64,000 bases of DNA from Haliotis asinina (taxonomy: Eukaryota > Mollusca > Gastropoda > Lepetellida > Haliotidae), in contig NC_090287.1 in the NCBI RefSeq assembly GCF_037392515.1, forward strand, positions 13,443,001 to 13,507,000. Reading direction: 5' to 3'. Below the pieces are notes generated by a model, which worked only from the letters and a program-made list of their open reading frames with translations, was not told the DNA's origin and made no database searches. The translations under genes were made by a program, and so were the position numbers. Below, piece after piece: positions 25,911 through 36,900 of the stretch. Positions within the stretch are counted from its first letter, which is position 1. The number at the start of each line of letters is the position of its first letter.

Positions 25911-26095
25911 CCAGTATCAGTAAACATTTACCAGTATCAGTATACATTTAGCAGTATCAGTAAACATCATTGCTAAATATATGCTTGCACTATGTTACAT
26001 GTTGAAAGAGATTTAAGTATCAGAAAACATTTAACAGTATCAGTAAACATCATTGCTAAATATATGCTTGCACTATGTTACATATTAAAAGAGAT
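25911..26095. repeat. 84-bp direct duplication with a 22-bp sub-repeat
   Basis: cagtatcagtaaacatcatt and the next 50 bases recur about 84 bp on. Shorter units accagtatcagtaaacattt precede them. Confidence 0.85.
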
Positions 26096-26246
26096 GACCT
26101 ATATGATTATATCTGATACTTAGACTAGTATCAACAAAGAGCATTAACATATTATGAGGAAAGAAATGATCTTTGCGTCAAGTGTCTGTCGTTCGGAGTA
26201 CTGGTATCACCATTAAGCAAGTCGGTGAAGTTTACGACCTGTGAAG

Positions 26247-26465
26247 GTTCGGGTTAGAACTCAATTCAGCAATTCATGCTTGTGTAAGAGGCAACTAACG
26301 GGTGGTCAGGTTCGCTGACCTGGTTGACACGTCATTGCTCCCCAATTGCGCAGATCGATGCTCATGCTGTTGATCACTGGATTGTCTGATCGAGACTCGA
26401 CTATTTGCAGACCGCCGTCATATAGCTTGAATATTTTGCTGAGTGCAACTCCAAAGCCCATGGTA
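26247..26465 (-). mobile_element. SINE family A
   Basis: Reverse copy: gggttagaactcaattcagc, gaggcaactaacgggtggtc, gatgctcatgctgttgatca and gcagaccgccgtcatatagc occur in family order. Confidence 0.65.
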
Positions 26466-26854
26466 ATGAATATCTCCAGTAAGGATAACCGTTTTGTGGT
26501 AATAGGTCTCAGGTAACAGGTTGTTGTCGTAAGAAGTAACTACATGTAAATTGAAAGGATTGTCAGCTTCGGGTATCAATTATGGTGCCAAGTTTGATGA
26601 TAGCAACAAACAAACATTGCGCATGGCATCATATCAGCGTGTATGTGCCCACTTGTAGTCCGAAATTATATCAGTAAGGGCTCAAAGCCTGATATCTACA
26701 AGCATATTAAATGTATCGAGATTCTTTTATTTTTGTACAATGTCATCACCTATATATATAATGTTGTATTTTGGTAATGTATATATATATATACTAATTA
26801 TACATGTGGATGCGAGTCGTTCGTAACTGCCCTAATCTGTACATGAGACAGAAC

Positions 26855-27025
26855 CCTGGAGTGAGTTTAGTTTTACGCCATTTTTAGCAATATTCTAGCA
26901 ATAACACGGCGGGGGACACCGGAAATGGGCCTCACACTTTGTACCCATGTGGGGAATCGAACCGGGTAATCAGTGTGACGAACGAACGCATCAACAACAG
27001 GGTTACTCCCCAGCCCCTAATAACC
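26855..27025 (-). mobile_element. SINE family B
   Basis: Reverse copy from gagtgagtttagttttacgc through gggcctcacactttgtaccc to the complement of a Pol III B-box (ggggaatcgaaccgggtaat). Confidence 0.65.
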
Positions 27026-27052
27026 TTGAACACGACCCACTGGTGTTAACAA

Positions 27053-27415
27053 GTGATGAGTCCACTTTCTGAAAGTGTGCTCAAATTTGGACCGGCCAAA
27101 CTGGGGTTCAATTTAAGCAATTCGCTTGGATATCAGCCTCAATCAGACCTCCATCCATTTCAAGTGTCGGTTCAATGGTCACCTTTTACGACCGTCGTTA
27201 ACGAAGCCACTGGGAACCTGCATGATAGAGATAATGTAGAAGTTACCCACAACCAACTAGGACGCGTCTCTTACATGCCAGCCTTTCAAAATAAATATTC
27301 TTGCGAGGTTTCATGTCACGGTTTATCGAACGATTTGGGTGTTGAGTTACCAAATTGGGGCGTATCAACTGTACGGATGAAGACTAATGTGGACTTTGTG
27401 TGCTTTCTTAAGTAG
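27053..27415 (+). other. Unassigned 120-codon open frame
   Basis: One of the longer open frames not explained by repeats (begins MMSPLSESVLKFG, ends VDFVCFLK). No motif, signal peptide or clear splice sites frame it. It starts about 30 nt after a SINE copy. I treat it as unproven. Confidence 0.15.
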
Positions 27416-29107
27416 TTTATGGACGTGTATTTTGGTTGTGTGGCTATCGATATTTCAGGCTTGAGATTCAGGAAGTGAGAATAAAGACACGAGGCCATCT
27501 GTGGATTCTATGTGTGGTTTGGATGAAAAGAAATGTGAATGGACACTCTGAACTTGGACCGATTTATGGAGATTTTATTTTCAGATTAAGAAAATGGGAA
27601 TGAGATCTGGGAATTGGTCTTCAGATCGGGATTTGGGTGGAAATGAGGATGTAATAGAGTAGGGGTATAAGAAAAGAGAAACGGGATTTTTTTCAAAACT
27701 CAATTGGATTAAAATCTGGGCTTTGGGTCTTGATTTCAATTTGATATTGATAATGGTCTCATAAAACCAAGATTCCATATTTCATGATAAGAATAACCTT
27801 TCAGTCTTCAATTACTCAACGAGGAAATTAGTTTAATAGTTTTCGTAAAGTGGAGTACATAATTGTGTTGACTGGTTGTTTGGTGCGATTAAACACGTTT
27901 ACCAGATCAATAATTGTCAGCTTTAAATACTTGTTATGCATCACATTGTATTGAAATGTCACCTGTCCTTCACCGCTCATTATGTGTTTATGTTTGTTGA
28001 CATTGTATCTGTTATGCACATCAAACGGACATTTACTTGTCATCACTGACATCTGGAGAGGAGTGCCACATTTTTGTAATAATTTGTTATTGACATGAAT
28101 GTCTAGTATAATAAAACTATTGATATTTTTACTATCTGCTATCAGGTGTCGTCAATCGTTCAACACATTTTGGGATTGTTGGGTTGGATTGAAATATACA
28201 ATGATAAGTATTTCTCGTTGACGTGAGGAATACGAAATCTTGCAGATGGATTTCAACAATGTCTGAACACAAAGAGCGCAGCACAATCCGCAGGAATCAA
28301 CAGCACTGTATGTAGAAAGACACCATTTGATATTCACACTGAAATACCTTGAAAGGCATATTATTTCTTGGTCATAATTGGCACAGGGGACACAAAAAGG
28401 AAGTAAATAAGGGGTAACTTTTCTGAGAAGCATTTTTAGAAGTTATGTGGGTGAAGGAAAACAAAGTTCTATGGATAGTATCGGTATGGCGGTGTTAGTA
28501 TCTACACAGAAACGTTACACTTATTGCAACAAAGACGTCAACATCCCTAGAAGTTGGCTTTGATTAAAAGACTCGATATTTAGGGTAATCAAAGACAACG
28601 TCATCATACGAGATTGGAACAGATGGACTTGAGCACAAAACCACACGATTTCTTGTCCCAAGTCAATGGTATTGCTTGTTCAAAGCGTTTCAGCATGTAT
28701 CAAATGTCAGTCCCCAATCTGTCCATCCCGATCAATGGTTCCTGTCTTAAGATTCAATGTTTTCTTTCGACACATTGTACTGCTCGGTGTTTGTCAATCC
28801 GATGAAGAACAACACATCCTCAGCTGAGAAACCTCAAAGCATACACACACGGTGTTTCAATAAGACATCACGGATGCCTGTAAATAAACAAATCTGGGTC
28901 AGGTAAACCTATGGTTATCAGTAGCACCAGTGATTTACGTCATCAGAGCATGGTAAGGTACAATGATCGCTCGTCCATCTCTTACTGGGAATTCGGGTTA
29001 GAATACGTCCCTTGCACTGCACGCTGAGGGGATGAGTGGTCAGTTTTGGTGACTTCGCCACTGTACACCAACGGCATGTAAACGTCAATGCTATGTCCCA
29101 TTATCTA
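27416..29107. other. No gene confirmed
   Basis: Contains the uncertain cysteine-rich frame at 28152-28433 and otherwise unique AT-rich DNA. Confidence 0.45.
28152..28433 (-). other. Unassigned cysteine-rich 93-codon open frame
   Basis: Begins MLLRKVTPYLLPFCVPC and contains about nine cysteines in 93 codons. The start is only weakly signal-peptide-like, and no promoter, splice or family evidence supports it. Confidence 0.12.
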
Positions 29108-29320
29108 CATAGGGCGGTGGGGAAGCTCAGTGGTTAAGGTGTTCACTCGTCACTCCGAAGATCCGGGTTCGATACACCACATGGGCACAACGTGTGAAGT
29201 CCATGCCTGGGGTTCCCCGACGTTATACTGCTGAAATTTTGCTAAAAGCGGTGCAAACCTAAACTCACTGTTTTGCGCCATATAGCGCGACTATTGCTGA
29301 CTGCGACGTTGAATAACAAA
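29108..29320 (+). mobile_element. SINE family B, best-preserved copy
   Basis: The tRNA-like head is clear: A-box-like agctcagtggttaagg, then B-box atccgggttcgataccc-like atccgggttcgatacacc. The unit-specific body follows (gtgtgaagtccatgcctggg, aaacctaaactcactg). Pol III promoter boxes inside a tRNA-like head define such SINEs. Confidence 0.7.
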
Positions 29321-29449
29321 CAAACACATCCAGTAATGGCAAACATACAGGACCCATTCTTCACCAGAATCCAAAGGTTGGAATGAGTATCAGATGATCT
29401 GTCATTTGTCGACTGGCTATATTGCAATAACATTCCGCTTATTATTTGT

Positions 29450-29615
29450 TTTTGTTGCTTAATGACGTACTAAACAATATTCCAGCTATATGCCGGCGGC
29501 TTGTAAATAAAGGAGCCTTGACCAAACAATCCAGTGAGGATCTATCAACTCTGTCTGGATGGTGATGACAAGCTATCAATCACACCACACAGTCTGACCA
29601 CCCTAAATCCATTTG
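29450..29615 (+). mobile_element. SINE family A, partial
   Basis: Contains aatattccagctatatgccg, ggcttgtaaataaaggagcc, accaaacaatccagtgagga and a diverged tail. Confidence 0.5.
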
Positions 29616-31317
29616 GACGCATCTAGCAACAAGTATTGGAGTTTATTGTGGATAAGTTCCAAACAGGAAATCCCACAGGGGACTCTCATTGAGAAACTGC
29701 TTCATCATAAAGGGTTTCAAATACACAGCTTTAGCATCTAACTTAGTCTGGGCTGCTGATGAAGGAGAAGCACAGACTAGGAGAGAGATGAGGGTCAATG
29801 ATCCTTCAAGTCCAGGCCCATAGGCAGCTGATGTCTTCTGATTAAATCGGGATTTGCTGGTTACAGCTGATCATGACATTTAACCTATTTCAAGTGCGAG
29901 TTCATTATTTATCTATACAGCGATCAGAGAAATGTTTCTCTTGAATGAATCAGTCATGGAACAAATTGGTATTCTTCATCATTTTTAGAACGTAAGGAGC
30001 ACAAGTGTTCGGTTTCGACGTATTTTTAACCATGTAGGGTGTTTAGGTACACAATATTTTCCGGTGTGAAAATCATACCAATTGTATAAACTGTTAAATA
30101 TGATAACAGTCCAATAAAATAGTACCGGTCATGTATTGCCTGTTAAAACGGCATACACTGCTGCCTAGAATGAAACAATTTTGACGTTTTTGTATAGTAC
30201 TGTTTTGGGCCAATTCCTTAAATTTACTCTGCTCGTTGCTCTTTACTGTGAAACTGGGATGGCTTGTGTCCTGTCGCGTTGTGACCATGCAACCTGTTGT
30301 GAGCTAACGTACGTATATGCGTGTGCATTTGTACAAGGTCTTACTTGTTGCGGTTACTAGTGCTGGTATGGAAGCTGGACCAGGGCGAACACGGTCTGAA
30401 AATACTGAAGTCTATACCAGACAATTTAGTGACTGATATCATGGACATCGATCTAATCAACTCGGATACCATGACATGCATCCACAAAGCATTCATTCTG
30501 TCTTAACCCTATCCAGTGGACCCTTTAAACCGACATGTGTTGGGACCGGCAAAATATGGAGAGCCAATATAGCGGATGCTGGTCATGTGAGCGTTAAACT
30601 GTACTAACAGTCCATTGGGCGGTCTTTATTGTGCCGAAGTACGGAGTAGGTTGACGCCGGATTAGAGTGCGTGTAAATGATCATTAATTCAATAGCTCCT
30701 GCCAGGACCAAATTCTAGTGCCGATATTAAGGGGATGACGGATTACAGGGATGCCGGTTTCGAGGGTTTCCACTGTTTACCATATCTTACGAATGGTATA
30801 GCTTTACGAACGCCTTGTGGATCGGGACACACGTCAGCATGTCTGACCACTCCATTCCCATTCCTCGCCCCTAATAACAAGCGTTAGTTGGTGAAGAATC
30901 TTTTAAGTCGGAACTTCACTGGTACATTGGCTTATGACAGTTATGAATACCTTTAAACCAGTGCACGAGTTTACACAACTGATGTGACTGAGATCCGCTT
31001 AATGATATGGATTAATACAATAACCAGACATGCAATGCCTATTCAGGAAAAAAATAACAGAATATTAAACAGAGAATGTGTTTGAAAGTAGTTCACATAT
31101 CTTTTTATTGTAATTACTTTATTTTCCTTTGCAAACAACATTTTATCCGATTGTCTCATAGTTGCCCAAAGCAGTAGCATTAGAATTGTGGTTTTTGATA
31201 CAGCATCATAACAGATAATGTCGAAAATGACGTCATAACAGAGGTGTGTCCCTTACTTGTTATGTGCCGTAACTGTCTCTGTCGGTTCAACTCGTCTGGT
31301 TGCCAGGTGATGCAGTG

Positions 31318-31412
31318 AGTGATGGAACACATGTGTGGGGAATCGAACCTGGGCCTTCGGGGTGACGAGCGAGCAGGTGTGTACCATTAGGCTACCCCCC
31401 GACCCCGCCACG
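31318..31412 (-). mobile_element. SINE family B, head only
   Basis: Reverse copy of the tRNA-like head: ggggaatcgaacctgggcct, gtgacgagcgagcaggtgtg and aggctaccccccgacccc. Confidence 0.55.
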
Positions 31413-32873
31413 GGTGGAACGCTTGCCACCTGCCTCTACCTGCCATTCACCTGTCGTGTTACATTAACAGCTCTATAGAGCTAAAATAATAATCATAGTT
31501 TCTCTCAACTCACGCACATTTGCCCTCAAACGCTTCCACGTATCGGTGTGTTAAACGGAGACCTGTATGCTCAGGCTTCATGATGATAAAGCAATCTACC
31601 TCGGAGCTGAGATGCCGTCTTCGGTCTGAATCACATAACAACACACTAATTCGTTTACGGTGCACTCATTACAAACCTTTCTCAGATTTTAGAAATTTAC
31701 ATAACGAAATAGGAAAATGAGCACAACTGTTTTTTTTTCGAAACAGAAACTGCAGTCAAATTGCTTATTACTCAAGTTTTATTACCTCAAGTACAACACC
31801 CTCTCTCCCAGATGCACCACTGTCCATTAATGTAATTTCTGCGAAAACGGAGATGTGAGACATCTCGCTTTCTGCTTGGAGGAACAGTAATAGACGCGAA
31901 ATGAACACGTGCAATATTGTCATATTCAACCAAAGTTCTTCATAAAATATGTTTGTTCTTCGACAGAGCACCTGCACCTGTCCCCAAATATAGATGACTC
32001 TGTTAGAGAGGGAATATTTCAAGGAATGATATTAATGAAATGAAGTTGTAAAACAAGAAAATGTTAATTACTAAATGATTATAGGTAAAGCAACTTCGAT
32101 ACTTCAACTTATCAAATGTAGTGTTATAAAGTGAATTTCATGGGACCATTGCCGTCTTGCTTCTTCGCTTCCTATCAGGTTGTTAAAGTAAACCAGCAAC
32201 AGTTACCTCCCTTATGCAAAACAGTGCGTTTGAGGGAATATTGAGGAGCCTCAATAAAGGATCTTTGACACTTTGGTACACGTATGTTAATGGCACATGC
32301 GGTCTGTCTGAGAAAACATGATGCCGATGAATCACAATCTAAAACCGAGTTGGTTCATGATAAAACATTCATTTCAATGCAGAATGCAGTGAAAAAGTCA
32401 GGCCAACTCTGTCTCTATTTCCGTGTAAAGTTGTACGAGGGGAAGTTACAACCAACTATTGCATCAATTTCGTGCCATTCAGGTAAGTTTTTGCGAAAAC
32501 CTGACCTGTGACCTAATATCAGCTTGATGAATCAAGACAAATCGAGTCTAGCTTCATATTCCTCAAAATGATTAAAAGTTGGGGACATGACCTTGCGATC
32601 TCAAGGCAGCCACCGGTTTGCCTTGTCCAGGTTTTACAGACTAGGCCCCCCTTCCCCTAGCAACCTTAGCGATACGATGATCGTAGACTCAAAGTAAAGT
32701 GTGTCTTACAACACATACGCTAAGATCGTTTTTTGGAATCGCGACCAGTATTAATAAATCTGGAAACTGACTGCGTAGTCATACACTCAGTCAGTAGGAA
32801 ACTAGCAGTTACATCGTGGGGGTATACAGTAATGTCAGAAAAACATGTAAACTTTTATATGTTATGGCTAGTG

Positions 32874-32920
32874 CGTGTGCGTGCGTGCGTGCGTGTGCGT
32901 GCGTGTGTGTGTGTGCATGC
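32874..32920. repeat. TG / CGTG microsatellite
   Basis: gtgcgtgcgtgcgtg-type repeats over about 45 bp. Confidence 0.85.
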
Positions 32921-33000
32921 GTGGTCACCCATTCAACCACGGGATAAAAACGAATCGGCGTAATCGGCAACGATTAATCATTTGTGTACCCGACCTTCTC

Positions 33001-33390
33001 CACCCGTGGAAATCTGGGTTAGAATTGGTCTTCAGCAATCCATACGTGTCGTAAGCAGGCAAGTAGCAAGCCCTTTATGTTGCCTGTACTTGACTCGTTG
33101 CAAAACTTTGTATTTAGACAGCACTGAGGGCTTGGTCAACCTATTTACCAACAATCATCTGTCAGCCCGGGTGGTTTTATGATGGAAGCTACACCCTGGT
33201 AACAGGCGACTCAAGGGAGCGGCTGGTCACTCTCGCTAATTTAGTTGACACATGCCGTCGTAGTGTGAAGATCGATGCTCATGTTGGTGGTCACTGGATT
33301 GTCTACTCCAGACTCAATTAAAAATTACAGACCGCCGCCATATAGTTGACATTTTGTTAAGTGCCACGTTAAACAACGAAAGAACTAACA
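33001..33390 (-). mobile_element. SINE family A split by an insertion of about 130 bp
   Basis: The tail portion (aatctgggttagaattggtc, 33010-33055) and the body (33190-33390: gcgactcaagggagcggctgg through cagaccgccgccatatag) are separated by unrelated sequence at about 33062-33195. The junctions are gtaagcaggc and gtaacaggcg, a possible imperfect target duplication. Confidence 0.5.
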
Positions 33391-33568
33391 AACCCAACCT
33401 TCTCCGTGGTTTCTAAATGTTCGCAGGACACATTCAATCTCATAATATTCATCTTTTTCTGTTTATAATACTCAAATTCTAGAAAACGCTTCACACATTT
33501 TCCCTCGTTATATGTATGACTCCACCCCACAGCTGCTCGTGTGGTGCCCAGAGAAGGAAACGGTGTTT

Positions 33569-33900
33569 CTAATATTTCTGAGAGTTCCCCAACGTCCCAC
33601 TGGCGTTGTTTGCAACGGACTTTTCTCCGTCAATTTGAGATATCTTCTTCGTCAGGACGACATTTTGTGTTTGCCCTTTGCTCTCAGTTTTCCTGTCTTC
33701 CCAGCGACACACAAGGAAGGATATGACAAGAAGGATGAAGGATGCGATTTTGATTGACACTTCCAGACCAAAGACCTTGTATCGGAGATCGACGATGTCG
33801 TACAGCGAGCAGGCACTGTTTCCCTCAGAGGAGCTCCCTTGCAGGATTTTACAGGCGCTGTCGATAACTTTACCATACACAATTGGAGCTGGCAACCAAC
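33569..33900 (-). CDS. SLCO: OATP exon 9 (C-terminus)
   Basis: 332 nt after acceptor ttcaag. It opens GWLPAPIVYGKVIDSAC, the family motif at the start of helix 11. It continues with a cysteine-containing external loop, a last hydrophobic helix (IASFILLVISFLVC) and a polar tail ending NSQKY at a TAG at 33569-33571. Confidence 0.9.
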
Positions 33901-36900
33901 CTTGAAGAGAAGAATATGTTTGTGCCTTTTCATTAATAGGAATTAAAATATATTAGCTGAATTTTGAATAATATGTTTGAAAAGTATACAATTTGTGTTC
34001 TTCTTGAAAATGATTTAAAGGATTTAATGGCGCTTTAAGCAGTATTTTAGTTACATCATGGCGTCATACAGACTGACCGTATCAGCCAGTTGGGACATGG
34101 TCTTAACAAACCAGTAATCGCGTTTCTTTGTTTGATATTCTTGCACATGCATACCAAGTAATGTTGTGACAAAGTTCAACATGCCCATTGCAATGGCCTT
34201 GTCTCTTTCCTCCACGCTTCTGGAAGCAAATAACAGCATACATTAAATGGTGTGAGTGATTTTAGTTTTACGCTGCTTTTAGAAATATTCCAGCAATATC
34301 ACGGCGTGAGACACAAGAACTGGGCTTCACACACTGTGCCCATGTGAGGAATCGAACCTGGATCTTTTGTGTGACGAACAAACGCTTTACCCACTAGGCT
34401 ACCCCGCGGGCCCAAGATGATGTGGCGTTGATATCAGAAGTCGCCTTGAAGTTGGAAAAGAGGACGATCGGATAGTTTTTTATTATGAGACCGTTCTCGT
34501 AAATGATGTTAAAACTGACGACCAGTGTTCATAGTCCATGGACATCCTTTGAGGTTATATTGGTGAATAAATTCAGAATAATAATAATAATAATAATAAT
34601 TCAGAATAATCATCTTAGTATTGAACTCTGTTTTGGCATGACCTGTTTTTGGTTGCATGGCCGTGATATAGTGTAAACGGTCAAGTCGTTCATCTGCAGG
34701 AAGCGAAGGAATGCACACTGAAAACAACCAGTCCCATACCTAGACTCGGACAGTCAGCATTGGCATCATCTTTACGACACATTTGTAATGTATGCTCAGT
34801 CAGTTGAGCTTAAATTTCTGCAGATAGCCTTTCCCTTCAAGAAGTATATTATTAATTTCTGTAGACCAACATGTCCGACATTGAAAGTAATGAGCGCATG
34901 GCCTTCCCACTGACCACGTAATGAAGAAATATGAATTCAAAGAAAATGATTGAACTTGTAACTAAAATGTGTACGTATGCAGATTCGAACTTATCCCTAG
35001 ATGGCTAAACGATGCCGCTCTCTCACTCACTAAGTTCTCATCGGTCATATTTGAGAGACATGCGTCCAGGAACTGACAAGTTCTTTGGAGGATATTTAAA
35101 AGTAATGAATAAGCAGTCAACAATTTTGCTGAGATCAGCTTCTATATTTTTCAGACAGACACGAAGACGCACCCGAAGGGTTAAGAAATACTAATAAAAA
35201 AGAAGTTGACATATAAAAGTCTTGTAATTTTGATTCAAGGAATGATAGCTGAACGACGATGTACGATATTCAGGCAAAGTATACAGCAGATACAAAATCA
35301 CTTGCCGACAATGTATGAACTTTATTTACCAGACTGAGATTAGTCAGTGTTGTGATATGTACCGGTATGTACATAGCCGCAGGTAACAGAACTACATTGT
35401 CTGATTTGTTTTCCGGAATAATGTGTGTCACAAGCGTGGATGGCACGTCAACTACACAGGGGACTGATGTGATAGAGATTGCGATGGCGCTAGGTGAAGA
35501 AGGGGGACAGAGTGATTGCATCACTCATGCGCCGAGAGATAACACCATTGCTGTAAATCTATGCCATTGTAAGCCACCCCTGTGCCACCTGCATGGCTAT
35601 TATTGTTTGTTTGAATTTTAACACCTCATTCAGCAATCTTCTAGATAACTGGCTGTGGTCTAGATACACGTCTGGCACCGGTTTTTGTCCTGGCCAACTG
35701 TCAACTTCGATGTTTGTCGGCCACTATCCTCGAAAACATGTATAGTCTGTTTTGCTCTAAATCGGACCGATGAATTACAATCTAACTCGAAAACTAATAA
35801 ATATATTTAAATACTCAATATATAATGAAATACTGTTCATAATGAAAACATCATACCAACTCTGTGAGGTTTTTGCAGCTTTTTGTTCCAAAAATACAGA
35901 ACTTGTTTAACAATTTACGATTAGAATATTGACTTAGTTCACTATTTGTCACGATGGCGCGGGTGAGGGAAGGGAAAGGGACAGCCAGGTCTGACCGCAC
36001 AGCACAAGTTAATGAAGAATAACTTAGTCGGCACTTGTGCATGTGCTTCTCGAACACCTGGCTGTCCCTTTCTCTGCGCTCCTTTCTCGTAACAGTGAAC
36101 GGTGTCAATATAATTTTTAAAGATAGTTTGTTAAACAACTTTTTTATTTTTGGTACAAAAATCAGAGAATATCCCAAAGACTTGGTGTGATTTGATTATT
36201 GGCTCATTTCTAACACAACTACAGTAAAGTATGGCTTTAACGAACCCGAAGGAAAGAGGGTTAGTATAGTTCGTCATAAGCATTTCGACAGCATTTGACA
36301 GGGGATAAAGAGACAGTTCATCATATTCATTGTTCGTTATATGCACAGTTTGCTATATTCCAAAGGTTACCTCAAGAACACCATGTAGTGTGGAAGGAGT
36401 GCAACTGTCGCGAACATTGTCATTATCACCGACGTCGCAATGTAGGGGATGAGGTAGTTACAGCCGTTGTCGCAAATACCTGGGGTGGCAGTCATCCCTT
36501 CGACACGTGAACAGTTACTGTATACCTGTAAATGTTGTGACATCTTTGACTAGCTAAAATAATTTTGCGACTTCACTGGCAACCATCTCTTCTCCACATT
36601 CTTCAGTGAGTGAACAATCGCCTATTTGGGCAGTGAGTTTAGTTTTATGCCGCACTCAACAGTATTACAGCTGTATGGACGCGGTCTGTCAATAATCAAG
36701 TTTGGACTAGGGTTATAGGTCACTACAAGGGTTGATGAAGTCCAGTTCTTCACTGTCCTCTACGGGGGACATTGGGCATCCACTGTACTTGTCTATACTC
36801 ACTATGAATCATGTTTCACATATGTCTCGCAAAATCAAATCACAGTATAATTTGTGAATAAATACTGGGCAAAGAACAGTCCTTCGTTACATAAGCTGAT

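Larger units (their letters stand above)
24429..26246. other. No gene seen
   Basis: Holds only the TG/AG/poly-G tract and the 84-bp duplication. Confidence 0.5.
29616..33000. other. No gene confirmed downstream of the OATP gene
   Basis: A minus-strand stretch at about 31787-31845 has a fair acceptor (tccgttttcgcag) and donor (gtaata) but no recognised product. Confidence 0.45.

Noticed and set aside
31787..31845. Putative exon on the minus strand between an acceptor and a donor
   Set aside because: Lies beyond the OATP stop codon; the short peptide matches nothing and no partner exon was found.
33512..33905. Plus-strand frames opposite the OATP last exon
   Set aside because: Antisense shadows of a confidently identified coding exon.
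35270..35621. Overlapping frames on both strands in OATP intron 7, tested as an extra OATP exon
   Set aside because: Exons 6, 7 and 8 already join in phase with the family order complete; the peptide does not resemble OATP.
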